Translations under genes and position numbers: made by a program
Shown here: piece by piece, positions 1-14,223 of the stretch
Numbering within the stretch: position 1 is the stretch's first letter
Layout: every line of letters starts with the position of its first letter
The notes under the pieces: generated by a model
Seen by the model: the letters and a program-made list of their open reading frames with translations, nothing else
What the model was told of the DNA's origin: nothing
Database searches by the model: none
Assembly (NCBI RefSeq): GCF_029784165.1
Contig: NC_073696.1
Coordinates: 152,326,372-152,390,371 of the forward strand
Reading direction: 5' to 3'
Source of the DNA: Wyeomyia smithii
Lineage: Eukaryota > Arthropoda > Insecta > Diptera > Culicidae
Length of the DNA stretch: 64,000 bases

Positions 1-1080
1 AGACATTCGAGAAAAAAAAAATAGTATCTGATTACTAAAACTTGAGATATTATTTACAAAACTAGGTAAAACATGCAAAATTGTGACTTTTTGTGCTAAA
101 TTTACCTCTAAACCAAAATTCAAAGCGATGACAGAGATCCTTTTACATTAAAATATTTGTTAATGTTCAGAAAAGACATTTGAGGAAAAATAATTAATAG
201 CTAATTACTAAAACTTGCAATATAATTCACAAAACTACGTAAGACATGCAAAATTATGAATTTTTATACTCAATTCGTCTCCAAATCAAAACTCAAAGAG
301 ATGACATGTGTTTTTTTTTCATTAAAAAGTTCGTTGATGTCCAAGAAAGACATTCGAGTAAAAATAACATGTGTTTGATTACTAAAACTCCAGATAATAA
401 TCACAAAACTACGTGAAACATGCGAAATCATGACTTTTCATACTGAATTTGCCTCTAAATCAAAATTCGAATCTATGATCTGTGATTTTTTTAAGATAAA
501 ATTAAGGGAAAATAATAAGTACCTGATCATTTGAAATTTAAATAATATTAATAAAACTACGTGAAAAATGCAAAACCAAGATTTTCAGGCTTAATTTGTC
601 TCTAAATCATAATTCAAAGCGATGACATGTGATTTTTTTCAATGAAATGTTCGTTCATGTTCAGGAATGACATTTTACATAGAAGAAATGATAGGTATCT
701 GATTACTGAAAATGTAGATATTATTCACAAAACTAAGTAAAACGTGCAAAATCATGAATATTTAGGCTCAATTTGTCTGCAAATCAAAATTCAAAGCTAT
801 GATATGTGATTGTTTTCCAATAAAATGTTAGTTAATGTTCAGGAAACACATTTGAGAAAAAATAACACGTATCTTCTTTCTAAAAGTTGACATATTACTC
901 AAAAAACTACGTATGTTCGAAGCATTTTTGAAGATGATTTTCTGCATACAAAGAAACACCTTAAAATACTCTTTTTGATTTTTTTTGAAAAACATATAGC
1001 AAAACTTCGACTTTTTAAGCATAAGCTCAAATCGCATCTAAATCAAAATTCAAAACGATGACATGTGATTTTTCTTTCAA
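1..1080. repeat. A/T-rich tandem array, ~175-bp units
   Basis: About six diverged units follow one another. Each contains in order a block like AAAACTACGTGAAACATGC, a block reading AATTTGCCTCTAAATCAAAA, a block like CAAAGCGATGACATGTG and a block like AACATTTGTTAATGTTCAGG. The same array occurs inverted at 7560-7990 and 14206-15410, and directly at 15781-16860. Unit similarity is moderate within one array, but corresponding units in different arms are nearly identical. The whole arm was therefore copied after the array had diverged. Confidence 0.8.
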
Positions 1081-2039
1081 TAAAATGTTCGTTGTTTCTT
1101 TAACATTTCCAAATATTTTTTTGCAGAAAAATCCATGTTTTGAATCAGTGCGAGTCGAGCATAAAAAATTTGCATTTCTGATGTATTCGTAGATTTGTGA
1201 ATAGTAACAAATTACGGGATTCGATTTACTTTTTTACCTTTACCCAAACTAGATCTTGGAACATTTAGCTGGAGGAAAGGTCCCATTTCATTGGTTTGAA
1301 CATAGATTAAGAGGCGACTTAAGCATTGAAAGTCATTTTTTATTTTCTACATAGTTTAGTGGATTGAAGCATTGAAGATTTATTTTCTACATAGTTTAGT
1401 GGATTGAAGCACAATTGTTAGTTATCAGAAAACCTTCACTTCTTCTCAGGCGTGTTCCTTAGACACCAACAAACATTTTCGTTTTGAACAAATCGCAAGC
1501 AGCTCTTTAGATTCCATTATAGAGGAGAAATAAGCATGAATGGTCATGCTCAATTCTTCTTACTTACTTTAATTTCCTAAAAAGAGGTTTCACTGTAAAC
1601 GATTGTCAAATAGCCCGAATATCACCTAGTATAGGTATATTCGAAACTGGGATGATTCCACACAACATTTTCCAAAATGGCGGCTTCCGGCTCCAGAAAA
1701 ATAACCTAAAATGGTATTTGGCCAACCATTTCAATAATTCCGAAAGTGGAACTCCGTACGTCGTTTGGAAATCCGATATGGCGACTTTCAGTTTATGTGT
1801 GTTCTGTTCTCAAAATATTGAAGTATTTAAAGTGATGAAGAACGTATAAGATGTGAAATATTTTTTAAGTGAGTTGTGCTAAAGCAGTAATCTATACCTA
1901 TATAAAATGTAGTCCGGTCTGTCTGTCTGTCGGTCTGTCTGATCCATATAGGCTCGGAAACTACCGAACCGATCAACGTGAAAATTTGAATGTAGGGGTT
2001 TTAGGGGCCGATAAAGGTTCCTATGATGGTTTGAGACCC
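1081..2039. repeat. Low-repetition segment of T copy A
   Basis: This stretch links the two arrays and has no convincing gene. It contains a direct duplication of ~50 bp (about 1340-1410, each half containing TTCTACATAGTTTAGTGG). The duplication is present in A'' but single in A'. Near 1915 a (GTCT)n run precedes a conserved block with CTACCGAACCGATCAACGTG, and that block also occurs in the R repeat at about 30800. The 65-, 150- and 73-aa frames here are identical in all three T copies because the DNA is identical, and they show no protein motif. Confidence 0.6.
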
Positions 2040-2640
2040 TTCCCTCTGCTGGAAGGGAGGGGTCCCACACAAATGAAACAAAAATTTCTGCACATCTCAA
2101 AAACTAACCAAGCAAAAAGGAACCAAATTTGGCATGTTGATTATTTTAGAAGTAATGAATATGTTCATATTGGTTCGACACCCCTCCCTCTTCAGGAAGG
2201 GAGGGGTTCCATACAAATGAAACACAAATTTCTGCACATCTCGAGAACTAACAAAGTAAATAGAACCAAATTTGGTAGGTGGATGTTTTCAGGGGTAACA
2301 AATATATCCATAATAGTTTGACACCCCTCCCTCTTTTACAAGGGAGGGGTCCCATACAAATGAAACACGAATTTCGCACTGCTCGAGAACCAATCAACCA
2401 AATACAACCAAATTTGGTAAGTGAATGTTTTTAGAGGTAACAAAAATGTCCATGATGGTTCGACTCCCCTCCCTCTTCTGGAAGGGAGGGGTTCCATACA
2501 AATGAAACACAAATTTCTGCACATCTCGAGAACTAACCAACTAAATGGAACCAAATTTGGCAGGTGAATGTTTTTAGGGTTAACAAATATATCCATAATG
2601 GTTTGACACCCCTCCCTCTTCTATAAGGAAGGGGTCTCAT
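2040..2640. repeat. Hairpin array, ~140-bp units (A)
   Basis: Five units are centred near 2050, 2193, 2333, 2478 and 2620. Each carries an inverted repeat of the form ACCCCTCCCTC / GAGGGAGGGGT around a short loop. Each unit then continues with CATACAAATGAAACAC, AATTTCTGCACATCTCGAG and AACCAAATTTGG. A'' has the same five units at about 17820-18420. A' has only three (about 6330, 6470 and 6615); the junction suggests two units were lost between hairpins. Confidence 0.8.
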
Positions 2641-2779
2641 AAAAATGAAACTCAAATTTCGCATGGCTCGAGAACCAATCAAGCAAATATAACCAAATTT
2701 GGTAAGTGAATGTTTTTAGGCGTAACAAACATGTCCATAATGTTCCGATACCCTTCCTTCTTCTGGCATGTCTCCAAAT

Positions 2780-3640
2780 ACCATTTCGAAATCTAAGATG
2801 GCGACTTCCGGTTTCTGAAAAACAGCAGCAAATAACTAAATACCACCCGGTGTCTGGAAAAAAGCCGAAAATGACCAAATAACACCCGATATGGGTGTTC
2901 CTTAAACCAGAATGACGCATAGGGGCCAGGAATTGTCTCGAAATGCCATTTTGAAATCCAAGATGGCGACTTCCGGTTTCCGAAAAACAGCGGCAAATGA
3001 CCAGATACCACTCAATATGGGTATTTCTGGAATTGTTACGATGCACTGAAGCCACAAATCGACCTATCGACCTCAGACAACATTTTGAATTGTGAGATGG
3101 CGATTTCCGGTGTCTGGAAAATAGCTGAAAATGACCAAATACCACCCAATATGAGCGTTTCTTCGACCAGATTGACGCACGGAGGCCAGAAATTGTTCCC
3201 AAATGCCATTTCAAAATCCAAGATGGCGACTTCCGGTTTCCGAAAAACAGCAACAAATGACCAAATACCACCCAATATGCGTATTTTCGGAATTGTTATG
3301 ATGCACTGAAGCCACAAATCGACCTATCAACCTTAGACAACATTTTGAATTGTAAGATGGCGACTTCCGGTTTCTGGAAAACAGCCGAAAATGACCAAAT
3401 ACCACCCAATATGAGTGTTTCTTTAACCAGATTGACGATCAGATGCCAGAAATTGTTTACAAATGCCATTTTGAAATCTAAGATGGCGACTTCCGGTTAC
3501 TGAAAAACGGCGGCAAATGACCAAATACCACCCAATGAGAGTGTTTCTTCAACCAGATTTACGATAATAGGCCAAAAATTGTCTCCTTATGCCATTTCAT
3601 TTTTAAATTCAAGATGGTGACTTCCGGTTTCTGAAAAACA
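2780..3640. repeat. CTTCCGG tandem array, ~130-bp units (A)
   Basis: Seven units each contain AAGATGGCGACTTCCGG (reverse CCGGAAGTCGCCATCTT) followed by GAAAACAGC, AAATGACCAAATACCACCC and AATATG. Adjacent units alternate between two subtypes, giving a ~260-bp higher-order period. I count 7 units in A, 8 in A'' and about 10 in A'. The 64-110-aa frames in this block (for example those containing GGIWSFAAVF) are open on both strands and simply track the unit, so I do not annotate them as genes. Confidence 0.8.
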
Positions 3641-4155
3641 GCGGCAAATGACCAAACACCCCCCAGTATGTGTATCACCGGATCCAGGATGATGCGAGGA
3701 GCTAAAAATTGACCTCAGACACCAGTTTGAATTGTAAAATGGCAACTTCTGGGAAACAGCCCAAAATAACCGAATACTACTACATATGGATATTTCCGTA
3801 ATCGAGATGATGTATAGAAGCCAAGCATTGACCCTGGACACCATTTTAAATTCGCAGATGACCACTTTCAGTTTCTGGAAAACAACGAAAATAACTGAAA
3901 TGCATTCAATATATTTCCGGAATAGAGGTGATGTACAAAAGCCAAAAGCCGAGGATGTTGTCATTCCGATAAAACCAATCATTTCAAGCGATATAAACAA
4001 ATCGCAAGGAATCAATGAATTTAAAATGTTTAAAGTTATTAAATTAAACACTAATATAGGCGGGATGAAGTTTGCCGGGTCAGCTACTGAATTATAAAAA
4101 ATGATTCTTAAATTTAAAACCTTTGATCTCGAGCATCGGCAGGAACCTTCAGCTA

Positions 4156-7990
<3,835 letters not shown>

Positions 7991-7995
7991 TCATT

Positions 7996-8779
<784 letters not shown>

Positions 8780-10159
8780 ATGGACGACATGCAGGTGCAA
8801 CTATTCCTGGATGTGGAAACAACTGGGGAAGAGATTGAGATCTCCCCCATCAATTCCCCTCTACCTTCCCCGCTACCTAGCCCCGTACCAAGGGTACCGG
8901 CAACACGGGTGAAGGCTTACCCAGATGCTTCGAAAGGTCCGTTCGTAGTTTACTTCAGGCCCATAAAGAAGCCTCTAAATATTATTCAAATCGGCAAGGA
9001 CCTGGCAAAACAGTTTTCGGACGTAACCGAAATTACAAAGGTTAGACCGAACAAACTGCGAGTTGTTGTGAGTAGCTTGAAGCAAGCAAACGCAATTGCT
9101 AGCTACGAGCTCTTCACGAGAGAGTACCGCGTGTACATCCCTGCCAAGGACGTGGAGATCGACGGTGTGGTTACCGAAGGAAGCCTCACGGTCGATGACA
9201 TTTTGCGTCACGGGGTTGGCTGCTTCAAGAACCCCCTGATTCAAGATGTAAAGATACTGGATGTCAAGCAATTGCATTCAGTATCCATCGAAGAAGGGAA
9301 GAAGAAATTCTTCCCTTCGGATTCCTTCCGTGTAACATTCGCCGGATCCGCACTGCCGAACTACATCTCTTTGGACAGGGTTCGTCTGCCTGTACGCCTG
9401 TTCGTACCGCGGGTCATGCATTGCCAAAACTGCAAGCAGTTAGGTCATACAGCCACCTACTGCTGCAACAAGGCACGCTGCAGCAAGTGCGGAGGCAATC
9501 ATGCTGAGACCGCTTGCAGTGAGGATACTGAAAAGTGTCTTTACTGCGAGGGAACTCGGCATGACCTTTCGGCGTGTCCCGCGTACAAACAGCGCGAGGA
9601 AAAAATAAAGCGTTCCCTCAAGGAACGATCAAAGCGCTCTTTCGCAGAAATGCTGAAGAGTGCTGAGCCACCCTCGACAGGAAACATCTTTTCCTTCTTG
9701 CCAACCGATGAGGGTACATCTGACGATCCCGTCGAAGGGTGTTCTTATGCCATGCCAGAAGGATCTAGGAAGAGGAGAATGATCAACTCTCCTAATCTTT
9801 CTCGCAAAGGTCGCAAGATAACCCCTAGCGGAATGACCAATAAGCCAACACAAAAAGGAAGCGGTGAAGAAAAACCGAAGCAAGTACCTCCCGGTTTTAA
9901 TTTTAAATCAAACCAGGAGTACCCTCCGCTTCCTGGGGCACCAAAAACCCCTCGTGCACCCATTTCTCGATCAGAAGATAAAAAAGAAACAGGGTTCATA
10001 AAATTTTCTGATATTGTGGACTGGATATTTAAAACATTCAACATACCAGATCCCCTACAAAATATTCTTCTTGCCCTTCTTCCTACAGTGAAAACCTTTT
10101 TGATGCAACTAGCAGCAACTTGGCCTCTCATTTCAGCTATCATATCTTTCGATGACTAA
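8780..10159 (+). CDS. Non-LTR ORF1 protein (nucleic-acid-binding, Gag-like), copy 1
   Basis: A 459-aa protein. Residues 215-230, 234-246 and 252-266 form three zinc knuckles (C-x2-C-x4-H-x4/5-C; for example CQNCKQLGHTATYC and CSKCGGNHAETAC). The N-terminus is Pro/Ser-rich and is followed by a domain that probably corresponds to the RRM-like fold of related ORF1 proteins. A basic Ser/Lys-rich stretch follows the knuckles, and the C-terminus is hydrophobic. ORF1 proteins coat the element RNA and form the ribonucleoprotein with ORF2. The ATG at 8780 matches the start used in copy 2 (463 aa). ORF1 ends inside ATGACTAA, which also starts ORF2. No frameshift is seen. Confidence 0.9.
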   Translation: MDDMQVQLFLDVETTGEEIEISPINSPLPSPLPSPVPRVPATRVKAYPDASKGPFVVYFRPIKKPLNIIQIGKDLAKQFSDVTEITKVRPNKLRVVVSSLKQANAIASYELFTREYRVYIPAKDVEIDGVVTEGSLTVDDILRHGVGCFKNPLIQDVKILDVKQLHSVSIEEGKKKFFPSDSFRVTFAGSALPNYISLDRVRLPVRLFVPRVMHCQNCKQLGHTATYCCNKARCSKCGGNHAETACSEDTEKCLYCEGTRHDLSACPAYKQREEKIKRSLKERSKRSFAEMLKSAEPPSTGNIFSFLPTDEGTSDDPVEGCSYAMPEGSRKRRMINSPNLSRKGRKITPSGMTNKPTQKGSGEEKPKQVPPGFNFKSNQEYPPLPGAPKTPRAPISRSEDKKETGFIKFSDIVDWIFKTFNIPDPLQNILLALLPTVKTFLMQLAATWPLISAIISFDD

Positions 10160-13100
10160 TACGGCGAAAGAGGTTAGGAATTTTATCACTGTATTACAGT
10201 GGAATTGCAGAAGTATCATCCCCAAATTCGATCTATTTTCTCATTTAATAAATACATACAATTGTGACGCATTTGCGCTCTGTGAAACCTTTCTCAATTC
10301 AAACGATCAACTCAATTTCCACGATTTTAACATTATTCGTCGAGATCGAGACTCACACGGTGGAGGGGTACTTTTAGGGATTAAAAAGTGCTATTCCTTC
10401 TTCCGAATCGACCTCCCCTCGATCTCGAATATTGAAGTCGTTGCCATTCAAACGAATATGAATGGAAAAGACCTATGCCTTGTTTCGTTATATATGCCTC
10501 CATCCGCGCGGATTGAACAGAAGCATCTCACTGATATAGCAGAGTTGCTTCCTGCGCCTCTCTTGATATTGGGAGATTTTAATTCTCACTGTTCGCTATG
10601 GGGGTCGCTGTACGACGACAACCGATCTTCTTTAATCTGTAACTTGATCGACGACTTCAATATGACAGTTTTGAATACTGGGGAAGCGACACGTGTACCT
10701 AATCCTCCAGCACGTGAAAGCGTGCTTGACCTATCCCTTTGCTCGACATCACTAGCGTTAGATTGCCGGTGGAAAGTAATCAACGATCCCCACGGTAGTG
10801 ATCATCTTCCAATCGTTATATCAATTGCTAATGGTTCAACTCCCCCGAACCCAATCAATATTTCCTACGACCTTACACGTAATATTGATTGGAAGTGTTA
10901 TGAGTCTATTATAGCGCAATCTATCGAGACTCACGAGGAACTTCCTCCGGAGGAAGAATACGCGTTCTTAGCTGGCTTGATAATCGACGCCGCGACTCAA
11001 GCTCAGACGAAACCGATACCCGGGGTAACGATTAGACAGCGCCCTCCCAACAAATGGTGGGACAAAGAGTGCTCTGAGCTGTACGCGCGAAGGTCCGCGG
11101 CGTATAAGGACTACCGGGAGTACGGCACTGTCAACCTGCTTCGAAAGTACGAGGCACTGGGCAGGCAGATGAAGAGCTTAGTAAAGGCGAAAAAACGCGG
11201 GTACTGGCGGCGGTTCGTAAACGCGTTGTCCAGGGAAACAGCGATGAGCACTCTTTGGGATACCGCCAGGCGCATGCGGAACCGTGACGTTTCGAATGAA
11301 AGCGAGGAGTATTCAGATCGCTGGATACTCGATTTTGCCAAAAAGGTCTGTCCAGACTCTGTACCGGAACAGAAAACCTTTCGCGACGCGTTATTAGTAA
11401 CTACGGAAGAGCCTCCATTTTCGATGTTGGAATTTTCAATGGCTCTCCTGTCGTGCAACAATAAGGCTCCAGGGTTAGATAGAATAAAATTCAACCTGTT
11501 GAAGAACCTACCCGACTCTGCAAAAAGACGCTTGTTGAATTTGTTCAACAATTTTCTTGAGCTAAATATTGTTCCGCATGACTGGAGGGAGGTAAAAGTC
11601 ATTGCTATTCGGAAACCCGGGAAACCTGCCTCTGATCACAATTCATATAGGCCGATTGCGATGCTCTCTTGCCTCCGGAAATTAATGGAGAAAATGATCC
11701 TCTTACGGTTAGACAAATGGGTCGAAACAAACGGGTTACTTTCAGATACTCAATTTGGCTTTCGCCGGGGCAAAGGGACGAACGATTGCCTAGCGTTGCT
11801 TTCTACTGAAATTCAACTAGCCTTTGCTCGAAAAGAGCAAATGGCTTCTGCGTTCATGGATATTAAGGGGGCTTTTGACTCTGTCTCTGTAGAAGTTTTA
11901 AGCGCGAAACTTCATTCGCAGGGACTTTCACCAAATTTGAATAACTTTTTGCTCAATTTGTTGTCAGAAAAGCATATGTATTTCTCACATGGCGATTCGA
12001 CAACTTCCCGAATTAGTTACATGGGCCTCCCCCAGGGCTCATGTTTAAGTCCTCTCTTATATAATTTTTACGTCAATGACATCGATGAATGTCTTGCAAA
12101 TTCATGCACGCTAAGGCAAAGTGCAGACGATAGCGTTGTATCCATTACTGGTAGCGAGGCTAGCGATCTGCAAGGACCATTGCAAGATACCTTAGACAAT
12201 TTGTCTAAATGGGCTCTTAAGCTGGGTATCGAATTCTCTCCGGAGAAAACTGAGCTGGTCGTTTTTTCTAGGAAGCATAACCCAGCTCAGCTGCAGCTCC
12301 TACTAACGGGTAAAACGATCTCTCAGGTTTTAGTCGCTAAATATCTCGGGGTCTGGTTCGACACCAAATGCACCTGGGCTTGTCATATTAGGTATCTGAC
12401 ACAAAAATGCCAACAGAGGATTAATTTTCTTCGTACGATTACCGGAACTTGGTGGGGTGCTCACCCAGGAGACCTGCTAAGGTTATACCAAACAACGATA
12501 TTGTCAGTTCTTGAGTACGGCTGTTTCTGCTTTCGCTCCGCCGCGAACACGCACATTATAAAATTAGAGAGAATACAATATCGTTGTTTGCGTATTGCCT
12601 TGGGTTGCATGCAGTCGACCCATACGATGAGTCTTGAAGTGCTAGCGGGTATTCTTCCGTTGAAACATCGTTTTTGGAATCTCTCTTACCGGTTGCTAAT
12701 TCGATGCACAGTTATGAACCCATTAGTAATTGAAAATTTCGAGAGGTTGGTCGACCTTCAATCTCAATCCAGATTTATGACTTTATATTTTGACTATATG
12801 GCTCAAGATATTAATCCTTCTTCATACGATTCCTCCAATGTCGCACTTTTAGCTACTTCTAATAATGCTATATTCTTCGACACCACCATGAAACAAGACA
12901 TTTCTGGTATCCCGGATCAATTGCGACCCCAAGAGATCCCTAAGATTTTTTCCAATAAGTTTAAACATGTTAGTTATGATAAAAGGTTTTTCACTGACGG
13001 ATCTAATCTAGATGAGTCCACTGGCTTTGGTGTTTTCCACGAAAATTTTACCGCCTCCTACAAACTCGATGCTCCTGCTTCCGTGTACGTCGCAGAACTT

Positions 13101-13835
13101 GCTGCTATTCAGTACTCTCTTGGAATCATCGAAACCCTACCCATAGACCACTACTTCATCTTCACAGATAGTCTCAGTGCCATTGAGGCTCTGCGATCAA
13201 TGAAGCCTGTGAAGCACACCCCGTATTTCCTGGGGAAAATACGGCGGTTTTTAAGTGCTTTAACAGATAAAAATTACCGGGTTACCTTAGCGTGGGTCCC
13301 TTCTCATTGCTCGATTCCGGGTAACGAAAAGGCTGACTCTTTAGCTAAGGTGGGTGCTATTGATGGCGATATTTATGAAAGACCAATTGCTTATGATGAA
13401 TTTTATAGCATTTTGCGTCAGAGAACACTCAACAGTTGGCAATCATCATGGAACTCAGATGAACTGGGACGGTGGCTACATTCCATTTTTCCTAAGGTAT
13501 CGACGAAAGCATGGTTCAAGGGGTTGGATGTAGGTCGGGACTTCATTCGCGTGATGTCCAGACTTATGTCCAATCACTACACGTTAAACACGCATCTCTT
13601 TCGTATAGGGCTTGTAGACAGTAATCACTGCGTTTGTGGCGATGGCTACCATGACATCGAGCATGTTGTTTGGTCGTGTACCGAATACTGTGGTGTTAGG
13701 TCTGAGCTTATAGATTCCCTTCGGGCCCGAGGAAAACAACCGAACGTACCCGTTAGAGACATTCTGGGAAGCGGTGATCTCCAGTACATGACACAGCTAT
13801 ACGTTTTCATAAAACACGCTGGTATTAATATATGA
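10152..13835 (+). CDS. Non-LTR ORF2: APE endonuclease, reverse transcriptase, RNase H (copy 1)
   Basis: A 1227-aa uninterrupted polyprotein that nicks target DNA, primes on it and copies element RNA. The APE-type endonuclease shows LQWNCRS (~16-22), CETF (Glu ~43), GDFNSH (~141-146) and GSDHLP (~216-221). The RT shows FGFRRGKGTND, FMDIKGAFDS (~567), GLPQGSCLSP (~624) and the catalytic box SADD (~656), where copies 2 and 3 read LADD. RNase H shows FTDGSNLD (~948), VAELAAIQ, FTDSLSAIEA (~1003) and VPSHCSIPGNEKAD (~1051). A C-terminal Cys/His segment (CVCGDGYHDIEH) follows. The ATG overlaps the ORF1 stop by 8 bp in a different frame, so translation probably relies on reinitiation. Confidence 0.93.
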   Translation: MTNTAKEVRNFITVLQWNCRSIIPKFDLFSHLINTYNCDAFALCETFLNSNDQLNFHDFNIIRRDRDSHGGGVLLGIKKCYSFFRIDLPSISNIEVVAIQTNMNGKDLCLVSLYMPPSARIEQKHLTDIAELLPAPLLILGDFNSHCSLWGSLYDDNRSSLICNLIDDFNMTVLNTGEATRVPNPPARESVLDLSLCSTSLALDCRWKVINDPHGSDHLPIVISIANGSTPPNPINISYDLTRNIDWKCYESIIAQSIETHEELPPEEEYAFLAGLIIDAATQAQTKPIPGVTIRQRPPNKWWDKECSELYARRSAAYKDYREYGTVNLLRKYEALGRQMKSLVKAKKRGYWRRFVNALSRETAMSTLWDTARRMRNRDVSNESEEYSDRWILDFAKKVCPDSVPEQKTFRDALLVTTEEPPFSMLEFSMALLSCNNKAPGLDRIKFNLLKNLPDSAKRRLLNLFNNFLELNIVPHDWREVKVIAIRKPGKPASDHNSYRPIAMLSCLRKLMEKMILLRLDKWVETNGLLSDTQFGFRRGKGTNDCLALLSTEIQLAFARKEQMASAFMDIKGAFDSVSVEVLSAKLHSQGLSPNLNNFLLNLLSEKHMYFSHGDSTTSRISYMGLPQGSCLSPLLYNFYVNDIDECLANSCTLRQSADDSVVSITGSEASDLQGPLQDTLDNLSKWALKLGIEFSPEKTELVVFSRKHNPAQLQLLLTGKTISQVLVAKYLGVWFDTKCTWACHIRYLTQKCQQRINFLRTITGTWWGAHPGDLLRLYQTTILSVLEYGCFCFRSAANTHIIKLERIQYRCLRIALGCMQSTHTMSLEVLAGILPLKHRFWNLSYRLLIRCTVMNPLVIENFERLVDLQSQSRFMTLYFDYMAQDINPSSYDSSNVALLATSNNAIFFDTTMKQDISGIPDQLRPQEIPKIFSNKFKHVSYDKRFFTDGSNLDESTGFGVFHENFTASYKLDAPASVYVAELAAIQYSLGIIETLPIDHYFIFTDSLSAIEALRSMKPVKHTPYFLGKIRRFLSALTDKNYRVTLAWVPSHCSIPGNEKADSLAKVGAIDGDIYERPIAYDEFYSILRQRTLNSWQSSWNSDELGRWLHSIFPKVSTKAWFKGLDVGRDFIRVMSRLMSNHYTLNTHLFRIGLVDSNHCVCGDGYHDIEHVVWSCTEYCGVRSELIDSLRARGKQPNVPVRDILGSGDLQYMTQLYVFIKHAGINI

Positions 13836-14205
13836 AACTCTTCTATCTATTTGTTAGATTACCATTCCCGCTACACGCTGAAAGAAGATGATACACTAAG
13901 CTGGAGACACCCAAACGAAGACTCGGCATCTTCATGTTCACGCAGACACCTCAGTCCAAACTGCTCAAATAGAACATCACTGCTTAGCCATGTACAAATA
14001 AATAAATCGTATAACTCAATATAGTTAAAATCAAAATTGTAACCCCCCTCCTCTCACCTTAAATCCCCACTAGCTCGTAGTCGGCCGCGAGAATAAAGAA
14101 AAGGCCTTCCTCTTTTCCCTGCTAATTTAGAATTTAAAAAAAATGTACTTGGCTCAGTTAAACATAAATTGTATCGTGCCGTGTCAAATAAACTATTTAA
14201 AAACC
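13836..14205 (+). other. 3' UTR of copy 1
   Basis: About 370 bp from the ORF2 stop to the target duplication. It is conserved with copy 2 (32960 down to 32623) and copy 3 (23240 down to about 22911), including a block with CCCCACTAGCTCGTAGTCGG. The end reads GTGTCAAATAAACTATTT then AAAAACC, with no long poly(A) tail. Confidence 0.85.
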
Positions 14206-14223
14206 ATGAACGAACATTTCATT
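14206..14223. repeat. Target-site duplication, 3' side of copy 1
   Basis: ATGAACGAACATTTCATT, identical to 7978-7995; arm A' sequence continues directly after it. Confidence 0.9.

Larger units (their letters stand above)
1..4156 (+). repeat. T repeat copy A, left arm of giant palindrome
   Basis: This arm reappears almost base for base in inverted orientation at 4419-7990 plus 14206-14870, and in direct orientation at 15781-20062 (constant offset of 15780 over most of its length). In order it holds a ~175-bp A/T-rich array (1-1080), a largely non-repetitive part (1080-1990), a hairpin array (2040-2640), an array of ~130-bp CTTCCGG units (2780-3640) and a tail that ends at a (TA)n tract. The open frames inside it are open on both strands and follow the repeat units, so I do not call them genes. 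The arm is probably cut by the window edge: base 1 corresponds to a point about 60 bp inside copy A''. Relative to A'' it lacks one ~130-bp unit near 3530. Family unknown to me; foldback-type organisation is an inference. Confidence 0.85.

Noticed and set aside
1890..2000. Host gene or promoter suggested by TATATAAAATG and (GTCT)n
   Set aside because: The block recurs in T and R repeats only, with no downstream gene; it is better explained as part of the repeat.
1869..2321. 150-aa frame repeated identically at 6355-6807 and 17649-18101
   Set aside because: Its identity reflects recent copying of the whole T repeat. The overlapping opposite strand is also open, the frame runs through hairpin units, and no protein motif or start context supports a gene.
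3786..4097. 103-aa frame conserved in all T copies and partly in R
   Set aside because: Conservation follows whole-repeat identity. In R the corresponding region is interrupted, and no known domain is visible.
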